DNA of 64,000 bases from Chamaecrista fasciculata (lineage: Eukaryota; Streptophyta; Magnoliopsida; Fabales; Fabaceae), in contig QANZ01048603.1 in assembly GCA_003254925.1 (NCBI GenBank), forward strand, positions 70,132 to 134,131. The letters run 5' to 3'. The first letter of the stretch is position 1; every line of letters begins with the position of its first letter. The notes under the pieces are model-generated. The model made no database searches. It worked only from the letters and a program-made list of their open reading frames with translations, and was not told where the DNA came from. This document shows positions 34,810 through 44,481 of the stretch, piece after piece. A program made the position numbers and the translations under genes.

Positions 34810-37284
34810 TAGCACTGTCAAAACGGGCTTAGGCCCGCAGGCTGGCCCGGCCCGCCCGCTAAATGGGCGGGCTTGGGCTTAAAAAATTTGGCCCGTTTAA
34901 AAACGGGCCTAAACGGCCCGGCCCGTTTAGCCCGTGGCCCGTAATGGGCCGGGGTGGTTAGGCCCGTTTACATTTTTTTAAGAAAATTTGCATGTAAAAA
35001 TGTTTAGGCCCGCGGGCCGGCCCGGCCCGCCCGCTAAATGGGCGGGCTTGTTGGGAAATCACAGAGGGAGCGCAGCGGAAGAAATTAAAAATTTTTGGAC
35101 TAAAACGCAAATAAAACTAAAAGCTAACTCTGTGATTCCTTCCAGGATCCACTAATTATGTTTATACCAGATAAGGACAGATGTTTACCTAGTTATGATC
35201 GGTGACTTATCGTATTCGCGAATTTGAGAAGTCCACAGAGTGTCCTTCCTCTACCAGTAATCCACACGAGCAGTTTGGCAGATGCCTAGGTGCTAGCCTC
35301 CTTCACTTCTTCCCAAGTGAAAACGGGAACTAAATCTATGATTCTTGAATAATCAAGAAGTGTTCTTGATTATCAAGATTGATTGGGATTGGCGATTTTC
35401 TCACTCTCTATAGAGCTCTAGGCGAAATTCTTAGTCTGACTAAGAATTGATCTGTGTTGTGAGTTATCTCTGAGATAGGCACCTAGAGCCTCTATTTATA
35501 GTGTTCTCATTCCTAGTTTTAGGGAATCCTAATCCAATTAGGATATCTCTAAGATATGGGATATCTTTTAGATATCTCAAAATATCTTTTGATTTATAAT
35601 ATTAAACTTAATATTATAATTCAAAAATAAAGGCCCAATTCGAATTTGACTATCCAAGATCAAATCTTGAGATCAAATCTTAATTTGCTCAAATCCTATT
35701 GGTTGGAATGAGTCATGAGATTTTGATTTTATAATTTAAATATTACTTTAATAATTAAATATAAAAATCGACTTTAGCCTAGACCCAAACTCTAAAATGC
35801 AAGATCAAATCTTCCATCCCAAGAAAGGGGGTAGGCGAAATTCTCATGGAGTTTTTGGAGGAATTTTATAACAACCCAAACTCCTTAGGTAGTTATAACT
35901 AATTCCTAACAATTTTGAATAAAAGAATTACCTTAATATCTTTTAATTCAAATCCTATATCTTTTCCAAAAGATATTTATCTTATCTTTATTTAATTAAT
36001 AAAAACAATTTCTATTAATAAAAATAAAGATAATGAGGCGCCACCCTCATCCTTATGTTTCCCAATTTTAGTGAATTTAATAAATCAATAATTCCCTAAT
36101 TTTTAGGAAACTTATTTAATTTATTTATTCACTAATATTTTAATTGTAAAACTATTTAACAATTAATTTAAATTTAAATTTGTCCAACAAATTTAAAACC
36201 TCAATCATAGATATTTATTTAAGACAAGATTTAATGTCCTAAGACATTTAACTATGTCCTAAATTGTGTCACCTAAGTGACTCACGAATTAACCCTAATT
36301 CGTGTCCCAAAAATTAGCATCTTGATCCTGCTCATGTGTGACCCAGCAGGCCTCACGTGAAGTTGGCAGCAAATCATCTTAATGATTCACAAGTTGTGAG
36401 CGGACTCTAGCAAGCCATCACAACTACCCAAAACACGGGAGTTATCGCTTTAACGACTTTAACGATTTAACCTAAATACCACCTTGTCATAATTCCTATT
36501 GTCTCACGATATTTTGGTCATGGATCAGGCACGGGAATGTCATCCAAAATCCAAACCACAACTTTCTCGATTTCCTGAGTTAGTCCCAATTCCCAGCGTG
36601 GCCACGCATTTCTTGGACAGACTCATCGAGGGCGCCAGTTAAATATCTCTCATCTTAAATGAGGGACAAAATCCCATCTTGGTCAACCACATTCCTTTGC
36701 ACGGTAATCAACCAAACCCGTACCTAGCCTGTATGGCTACCCTGCTACGGGTAACGTTGGACTAGGCCAAAGTTTGACAACTACAATGCCGGAATAGTCA
36801 AGACCTCAGGTCTAAGGCTATCGTGACAGGTGTACAGGAGAGGCTCGCTTATGACTAAACCCATGCAGGACTCTCCGGGTCGGTCCAGCAGTTTTGTAAC
36901 CCTTACAAATTTGCACCATGGCTCTCGAGAAGCATCTAGTGCATGTATCTCTATACACCGAGGTCATGCTGGTCTTAGTTCATTTACGTTCCCACGTGAA
37001 TGATCGACCAGGGACAGTTTTTAGATTAATTATCTTATAATCAATCAAGGACGCTATCATAGTAAACACGCTAATAATATGATAACAACATAATTTATCT
37101 CTATAAATTAATCAAAATGTACATATGTTCAAATAACACATAAATAAAATGATTGGCCCTAGGGCACAATCTCCATCAGGGCTTGGGCTTAAAAAATTTG
37201 GCCCGTTTAAAAACGGGCCTAAACGGCCCGGCCCGTTTAGCCCGTGGCCCGTAACGGGGCGGGTCGGCCCGTTTAACAGTGCTA
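34810..37284. mobile_element. GC-rich hAT MITE (interrupted)
   Basis: Ends TAGCACTGTCAAAACGGGC (from 34810) and GGCCCGTTTAACAGTGCTA (to 37284) are inverted, and an exact 8-bp duplication GGCCTTTC flanks them (34802-34809 and 37285-37292). The interior is built of repeated 'GGCCCG' and 'AACGGGC' motifs, very unlike the AT-rich surroundings. About 345 bp remain after removing the solo LTR that splits it. Confidence 0.9.
35049..37178 (-). mobile_element. 2.1-kb solo LTR inside the hAT MITE
   Basis: In plus orientation TGTTGGGAAATCACAG ... AATCTCCATCA, with an exact 5-bp duplication GGGCT (35044-35048 and 37179-37183). The MITE sequence continues in register on both sides. Neither terminus recurs internally, so only one LTR is present: a product of LTR-LTR recombination. 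Direction (minus) is inferred from the related termini inside the Copia element at 23.1 kb. It may be Copia-related; the length is large for that class. Confidence 0.85.
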
Positions 37285-37301
37285 GGCCTTTCTATATCAT
37301 T

Positions 37302-37942
37302 ACCGAGCTCTTTTGAACTTGAAAATTCCTATCAAATATCTCGATGTCAATCTAGAAACCACTAAACAATCCAAAACCACACACATGGAATGCAATACTT
37401 ACGCTAGATTGTCCAAAGATTTAAATAACAATGTCTAACTATATTGCATCAATTAATGGATGCAACTAAATTTATGTCCAATCTCTCACAACTCACTAAA
37501 GATGTAAATACATTGTTTTACAAAATTTGGGTATAAGAAGCATCAATAAAGTGAGCATACACAAATGTATCTAGGGAAACATTCAATTTCAAATAAATTC
37601 TAATATATACAAATATTTCAGTCATAAGTTTCCTCTAACAAATACTCAAATCAGTAAGCACAAAAAGTCGCTGAGAAACATATAAGCACTTTTGAGATCA
37701 AATCAGAATATATAAATAATCTCCAATTCCAAAACTGACTATAGGATATGAACAACATGATATTAGAAATATACCCTCAAACTTTCGTCTCAATCGGAGA
37801 AGATTTTGCTATTGGATTTTTTTGGCAATGGACTCTGTTTTAGAACGCCTCCAAATTTCAACTCGATTGAGGAAAGTTTCATTGTTGGATTTCATTGGAA
37901 GTCACTGCTGCTTAGAGGAAAAAAAAAATGTTAGATTTACTT

Positions 37943-37974
<32 letters not shown>

Positions 37975-38759
37975 ACCCTTTTCGTTTTCTTGCTCAACAC
38001 TCACACTTTCACTCTGAAAATAAAACTCAAGCAATTGAAGAAAACTTAGTCTAGGCTTGGACCTAATGGACCTCCTTAATGGAGTGGCCCAGCCTAACAA
38101 ATTGCTATATGGAGGTTTGTTTGGAACATTGTTAATGCTTTTAATCTTGATGACTGTAATGTGATGCAACAAAATTATGTTGATCTTAGTTCGATTATAT
38201 GGTAGCGCCCTCTAGAGAACTGGGTGAAAACCAACTTTTGATGATGCTTATAATTACTCTTTTATATGTTATACATACATTAAATAATATTATTTACTTA
38301 AGTTAGTTTTTCATATATAAATGGTATTAGGAGAAAGGGCTTTAAGTGTGAAAAAAAAGTTGGTGTATTTTGCTGAAGATTTTTCTAGTCTAAGGGAGTC
38401 GTATGCTTTCTCAATCTTCACCATTGTTCTTATAGTATTCATCTTCAGTTGCTTTGCTTTTTCTGCAATTTTCAACATGTAAAGTTTTGTATCTTATAAA
38501 GAGATACCACAATTAGCAAATCTCTTGTGTGAGAGTGAGAACTTTTCTAATCATGTCTCATAATTCTTATGAACAAATATTGATGCAATATATTGCATAT
38601 TGACATTAAGTTTGTAAATTAACTAATTAATAGGTTCTTTAGCACCACAACCTTATTCATATCAAACAAGCATAATTCGTTAAATCATAGAGCAACATTG
38701 TCAATACATGAATGTATAGTACATGGATGAAAATAACTTATATACAAGTTTAGAGTATC
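37302..38759. other. Intergenic, no gene
   Basis: AT-rich. A (CT)n microsatellite lies at about 37940-37975; short open frames there are low-complexity artefacts. No bounded element seen. Confidence 0.45.
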
Positions 38760-38768
38760 TTTTTATTT

Positions 38769-39076
38769 AGAGTAAAATGCACTTTGGTACTATGTGGTTA
38801 GGATCGAATCTACTTTGGTACCTTGAAGTTTGCGCCGTTAGTACTTTGGTACCCCTTGGTTATTTTCCGTCAAGATTTAACGAATAAGATGTAGTAGAAA
38901 TCGACGGCTAAGATTGAGTCACGTTAGCACTTTTTGTTAAATCTAGACGGAAAATAACCATAGGGTACTAAAGTGCTAACGACACAAACCTTAGGGTAGT
39001 CGAGTGTCAAATTTTGTCTTTCATGGTACTAAAGTGGATTCGATCCTAACCGCAAAGTACTAAAGTGCATTTTACC
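38769..39076. mobile_element. MITE of the 'GTAAAATGCACTTTGG' family
   Basis: 308 bp; the left end AGAGTAAAATGCACTTTGG and right end ...AAGTGCATTTTACC are inverted and the arms pair over most of the element (for example 'GGATCGAATCTACTTTGG' against 'AAGTGGATTCGATCC'). A 9-bp duplication TTTTTATTT flanks it (38760-38768 and 39077-39085). It shares its terminal sequence with the 17262-17600 element. Confidence 0.85.
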
Positions 39077-39085
39077 TTTTTATTT

Positions 39086-39690
39086 AAAAAAAACTTTGTA
39101 TTTTTCATTAGAGACAATTTTGTTTGAAGTATTATCACACATTAAATGTGAACACCTCTCTACATTAGCATTTAAACCACCACATTGTTAAAGACTACCT
39201 CCTTCTAGTGAACCTAACTCTCGCTGATAATATCCTTCCAAGATAATCAACTGCCAAGTTAGCGGATCTAGGGATCCGACTAAAGCTACAACCATCTAAA
39301 AAATAGGAAAGATAAATACAGTCATTTAAAAGAGACAAACCCTTCCAAACAGGAAGGCAGACAACTCCAATAGTTGTTCTAAAAAAAGACATAAAGAGAC
39401 TCAAAGCAACAATAATAAGATAATAAAACGAAACGATGTCATGGAAGAGAACCCAAAAATCAGGACCAAGCCAAGAAGCCGTTGTGGAATGCCTAGTCCA
39501 GATTCGCCGCCACAGAATGCCGCCATGATAGCCTTAATCCAGAACGCCGTTGCCACAAAACTCTATAGCCAAAGGGAGGGCCATCGTCGCTGAGACAACA
39601 GCGGCCCAAAGTTTCACTCATAAAAACTCTCACGGCAAAGAGAGTTTTCTCTCACAAAGGAAAGGTTTTAGGGTTGGCTTGGGTGATTCT
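39086..39690 (-). mobile_element. LINE remnant with internal deletion
   Basis: Minus strand. The piece 39410-39200 encodes 'DGCSFSRIPRSANLAVDYLGR', the end of the RNase H domain (RVT_3 type) of plant L1-like LINEs, which typically reads x-F-x-x-I/V-P-R-S-A-N-x-x-A-D. It is followed to about 39090 by a typical 3' region. Upstream (39690-39430) is GC-rich sequence with 'CTCTCTTTGCCGTGAGAG', which resembles a LINE 5' untranslated region. Endonuclease and reverse transcriptase are missing, so the middle is deleted. Confidence 0.6.
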
Positions 39691-39699
39691 TGACTATGT

Positions 39700-41060
39700 A
39701 TAAAATGAAAAGATTATTGATAATATCCTATTTAATTGGTTCATTTATACAAATTTTATTAAAATGCAAAAAATCTGCAAATACTTCTATTCAATTATGA
39801 TTTATTATTGGCAATTAACCTTTGAACTAAGAAAGTTGATAAACATGACGATGTTTTTAAAAGCTCATTCGACAAGCTTGTTTTAATTTAAAAGAAATAT
39901 ATAGGCATGAGGATTTAAATTTGAAAAATATTAGGCAAAATTCAAAAAGTCTATATGTAAAATGGGGTCCGACTTGGACTTTCTTCAAGTCGATCTGACT
40001 TGAAAATCTAATGCATTTTTTATATATAATCATTAATTATATATATTTTTTATTATGTTCTATGTAATTATATCATATCTTATATAGAACTTATGATATC
40101 ATATCATATACTAGAAGCTTTGCATGCTTGTTAGGACACTAAATTGTTGACTTAAAAAAAGAGAGACCAAATAATAAGTTTTCTCTTATTTTAATTACAT
40201 GTAATATTTTTATCTTAGTATAAGTAAAAAGACGACCAGAAGACTCCTTCCATATATAGATATAGATATAGATATAGATATAGATATAGAATATAGATAG
40301 ATGTTTATATTATAATATATGAAAGTATTATTAGTCAGTAATAATAAATATAAATTATAATTATATTACATATTATTTTATTATTGTCACTTTGTCAGTG
40401 TTCTATAACAAAAAAAATTAAAAAGTCTTTTATTATAATGTATATTTTATTACATAAATTGTTATGTTTATATAATGTTGATATAGAAATTTTGATTGTT
40501 TAGAAGGTATATCTTACTTTAAGTTAAAGATGAAGAAAATTCTTTATTTTTAAAAAAATGGAGAAAAATGGGCCAAGACTTGAATAAAAAAGTTTAGATA
40601 ATTTTGCTTAAGTATGGGTTGGAAATATGGAATGAATACTAAAGGGTTCGGGCCCAAAACTCAACCCAAAACATTATTTAGTATAATATCATAATGTCCT
40701 ATGTATATTTTAGTGAGTTCAACCTGTAATAAGTCTAAAAGTTGATCATATAAAAATACTAGATACTTATTTATCTTCTTTTATAGTATAATCTTTAGTG
40801 TTTGAAATTAATTAGTAAGTATATCGTTTAATTTTTTCAAGAATTAAATTGTATATTTAAATTTTTTAAGGATTGAATTGTTAATTTAATAATTTTTTAA
40901 GAATTAAATTGTTAATTTATTCTTGAATATTTTGAAAAAGTTAAAATTCTAACTTGATCTTAAATATCTGAATTAAATTTTATTTTAATCTTAAATGATT
41001 CATATGATTTGAAAAATATCATAAATAATTTTATAAGATTAATTTCAATTTGTTTAACAC
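39700..41060. other. AT-rich intergenic, no gene
   Basis: No coding sequence seen. It includes the ATATAG microsatellite at 40256-40290 and several short repeats of 'AAGAATTAAATTGTTAATTTA' type near 40840-40920. Confidence 0.45.
40254..40296. repeat. (ATATAG)n microsatellite
   Basis: About six tandem ATATAG units. Confidence 0.95.
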
Positions 41061-41067
41061 TTAAATA

Positions 41068-41245
41068 TCTTATATTATATGGTTTCACCCCTTTTTGGTC
41101 GTCCATGTTTAAAACTATAGTCTATGAAATTAAAAATAAGAGAAAATTTACTATTTGGTCTCTCTTTCTTTACTAAGTTAACAATTTAGTCCCTTATTTA
41201 TTTTACATACATATTTGCGTGCCCTAAGACACGCAAAGCCCCTAG
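41068..41245 (+). mobile_element. Helitron-like 3' end, copy 1
   Basis: The terminus has the stem TTTGCGTG (41214-41221) / CACGCAAA (41230-41237), a 4-base gap and then CTAG (41242-41245) followed by T, the form of a plant Helitron 3' end. The ~175 bp upstream, from 'atcttatattatatgg', recurs at 41668-41855. Confidence 0.6.
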
Positions 41246-41667
41246 TATATAAATATACAACAATGCACAGAAGTTGTGATGAAATGTACAATTTGATTAA
41301 GATACTTTAATAAAAAATTTGACCTTCCCTTTTAATACATGTACAATTATTTACATTTTTCAAAAAAATAAATATTTTATTAAGATTACTTATACTACAT
41401 TTATTTTAAAAAATAAAAAGTTATTTAATTGAATCCTGCCACATCCTTACAATTTCTTAATATTATCTATATTTAATATTTAATATGTATAATTTTAAGA
41501 GAAAATATACTTTTAGTCATCAAATTTATTCGTAAATTACAATTGAAAAAACATATTACAGAATCAGATTTTTTTTTACAGACATCAATCGTCAATCAAT
41601 CAATTAGTTTTCTCAATTAATGGTTTTAAGAACTAAATATTTGATATTTATAAAAACAATAAAAAAT

Positions 41668-41855
41668 AAAAATATATCTTATATTATATGGCTCCACCCC
41701 TTTCTGGTCGTACACATTTTAAAACTATAGTACAAAATTAATATTAAGAGGAAAATTATTATTTGATCCATTCTTTTTTACTGAGTTAACGATTTAGTCC
41801 CTCATTTATTTTACATACATATTTGCGTGCCCGTTAGGGCACACAAAGCCCGTAG
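41668..41855 (+). mobile_element. Helitron-like 3' end, copy 2
   Basis: A direct repeat of copy 1, about 80-85% identical by eye. The hairpin here is longer (TTTGCGTGCCC / GGGCACACAAA, 41822-41832 and 41837-41847) and the end reads GTAG instead of CTAG before T (41852-41856). The 5' end of this unit was not found. Confidence 0.55.
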
Positions 41856-41859
41856 TTTT

Positions 41860-42440
41860 TAATATTTTAAAGACTAAACTATAATTTTCAAACTAAAAAA
41901 TAGAGTAAACTAATAATTTAGTTCTCGAAAGATCACCGAATTAACAACTCGATTTTTAAAAGATTGAACTATACAGTTTAATATCTAAAAGATTAAAATA
42001 GTATATTTTTTTTTTCAAGAAAAAATAGTATATTAATTAGTTTTTTTATAAACTAAATAATATATCGTTTTAATCTTTTAAAGATTAAATATGCATTTTT
42101 AATCTTTTAAAGACTGAATTATCAACTCGTTAATTTTTTTTAGAGACAAATAATTAGTTTACTCTACAAAATAAGTACACCCTAATTTTTTTTGCCCAAA
42201 AAGTACACCCTAATTTTGAACTTGTCAGGAAATAGAATTATAGTTATATATAATAATATAATAAAGATATAAATAATTAAATACAGATACTTCGCCTGAA
42301 GGTTTGTTTATCGCGTCTTATCAGAAGATATTTCAGCACAAGACTAATCTCTGCCGTTTATAACTGATACGAGGATCGGACGGTCGAAAAGCGCCAGTGT
42401 CTTACAGATAACATTTCGTTCTGTCATAAGCAGTTTCGAC
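41860..42440. other. Intergenic, far promoter side of the G2484-1-like gene
   Basis: AT-rich with many short alternating-strand repeats of 'TTTAATCTTTTAAAGA' type at 41930-42120. No gene seen. Confidence 0.4.
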
Positions 42441-42458
42441 TCAACCAAAACATATCGC

Positions 42459-42788
42459 CACGTGTCGATCGAAAGTATGACTTTGTTTTCACTTATTTAA
42501 TTTAATTTAATATTCAAGTCCTTCAATTTTAATTATAGTTTCTTAAATGCCCCTGATTTATCGAGGCCCACTCTTACCCTCTTCTCCACCGTCAGATTAC
42601 GCCATCTAATTTTCTCGAACGGATCAAGCACGTGACTTTACGTATTTGCCCTTCCCCACTAAAATTAATTAATTCTTAATTACTAATTAACCAATGATCA
42701 TCGTTAGCCTAACAATGTTTTCCACGCCCAGCGGTTTCGATAATTAAAACTAGAGACTTTCCACCTGCGAATCGGGACCGTCCACGTG
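42459..42788 (+). promoter_or_regulatory. Three CACGTG G-boxes upstream of the G2484-1-like gene
   Basis: CACGTG at 42459-42464, 42629-42634 and 42783-42788. The first and third are followed by T (CACGTGT), fitting ABRE/G-box elements bound by bZIP and bHLH factors. They lie just upstream of the probable transcript leader, so light, clock or ABA control is possible; this is inferred from motif identity only. Confidence 0.5.
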
Positions 42789-42839
42789 TTATGTTCTGAT
42801 CCCCTCGACCCTTACAACCGTTGGATCAACTCTCGTCTT

Positions 42840-44471
42840 CACTGTTCACAAATCACAGACAAATCCACTTTTTCATTTTCGATCTTCTTTCTTTCTTTCT
42901 TTCTTTCTTCCCACTCGTTTTATTTTCTCTGCGGTGGAAAAAAACAAAACCGAAGTGCTTTTTCCTTGGCTAAGGAAGAAGAAGAAGGAATATTAAAAAA
43001 AAGGAAAGAAGTAAGAAAGAAAGCAAGGAAGTGAGAAAGTACCACATACTCTTTGTGTTGTGTTTAGTTTTGTTTGCACTTTCTCTGACTTCTCCATTTC
43101 TCTCGACATCGGAACCCTAATTCGATCCGCCGGGCCTCGAAGAAGCCGGTAGGTTTTGTGGTGTCCGGTGAGGTTTAATTGGCTTTGTCGGTTTTTTTTT
43201 TAATTGGGGTTTTCTGTTTCGCTGTAATTACTGACGAAGAGTTGTTTCTTAAGCAGTCGATGACTGAACGATTGGGGAATAGCTGAGATCAAACGGGCTG
43301 GATTTCCTCGCCGGATGGAGGGAGGTAGCGTCTTTAGACTTACTTGTTCTGGTACTGTTCATGTCCAACTTTTATGAGTATAGGGTGCTTTTTCTTTCTA
43401 TGTTATCAGCCTATTAGGGCAAAGATTTTACTTCATTTGCTTTGAATTGGTTAGTGTTGATTTTAAATGGTTACTTTCGTTTCCTTTGATTAGAATTGGT
43501 AGGTTTGTTAGCAAATGTTCAAATTTTCTCGCCTTCCCGCAGCCTGAACGGTTTTGAAGCGTGCCTGTTGACGAATTACGCTTGCTTTATAATCTGGATT
43601 AAATTGTTGCTGTATGCCATAGAAGAGTTTACTAACTTTTGGTTAAAAATTATTTTTTCTGAAACAAGAAAATTTCTCGTTGTATTGTATTGAACTCATA
43701 ATGTTTTTATCTTTCTTATATTTTTCTTATCAGAACAACTTCTTGTATCGCTACACAGCCTCCACACGGGCTCTTGGCGCCTTGTTTATTTCAAAAATGT
43801 TTTATTGTAGATCATGTGTATTTATTAGTTATTGCCATACCTGGAAGTTGGAACGAAATAGCTTTGCGGGGCGCCTGAACATTTATTGCCATTTTTATTA
43901 TTTGGGATAAGTTTGCATATTTGCCAGTGGCCTTGAGTCCTTGACATTTAAAATATAGGGCAATAATCAAATGATAATACCTAAAACATGTTTACTGCTT
44001 GGGTACATCGGGGTTCTAAGTTGCCGCCGTTACACAAACCGGCTTGTTTCTGTTATGCAACCTTTATTTTGAATTCTTGTATTTATATGTACACGGGTGA
44101 TGGATTTATCTTTGTCTTTGATCGATTCGTGTCTGTTCTTGGGTATCTGTCTGAATGCCTGTGTGTGTGCATTTCTTTCTTTTCTTCTTTTCTTTTATAA
44201 TTTATTAAAGGAATGTTACCAGAGAGAAAAGAGAAGAAATACAATTAGGGAAGAGCATAAGATTTCCTCCAAAAGTAAATGAAAACAGAAGAAAAGCCAA
44301 ATAGCTTCAAAAATTAAGCACCAAAATAATGGTCCTCAACCCCATCCCCGTATTAAATGTACTTATAGAGAGATAGCCTTGAAGATCGTTTATTGTTTTT
44401 CAACCATAACTCTATGCTATGTCTGTCTGTTTCTCATCTTTTCTTTTATCTGACTAGCTTGTTGTTTTTAG
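42840..44471 (+). other. Probable 5' leader and leader intron of the G2484-1-like gene
   Basis: The pyrimidine-rich sequence (CTTT)n at about 42885-42908, then GC-richer sequence to about 43320, looks like a transcript leader. The intron would end at the acceptor TTGTTTTTAG at 44471, ten bases before the ATG. Donor candidates are GTAGGT at 43149, GTGAGG at 43167 and GTAGCG at 43325. The choice cannot be made from sequence alone. Confidence 0.5.
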
Positions 44472-44481
44472 GCATACACCC

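Larger units (their letters stand above)
34496..37296 (+). mobile_element. TRIM-like small LTR retroelement (interrupted)
   Basis: The left LTR is 34496-34601 (TGTTGAAGTCCCTCATTGC...CTACA). It is followed at once by TGGTATTAGAGTC, a near match to the initiator-Met-tRNA primer site TGGTATCAGAGC. After only ~105 bp of interior comes a purine tract (GTGAGGGAGGCG) and the second LTR from 34709 (TATTGAAGTCTCAATTG...). That LTR is broken at 34809 by the hAT MITE and ends at about 37296. The flanks TAATT (34491-34495) and TCATT (37297-37301) are a probable 5-bp duplication with one change. It has no coding capacity. Confidence 0.72.

Noticed and set aside
37822..38172. Short open frames on both strands near 38 kb
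   Set aside because: They are driven by a (CT)n microsatellite; no conserved domain and no gene context.
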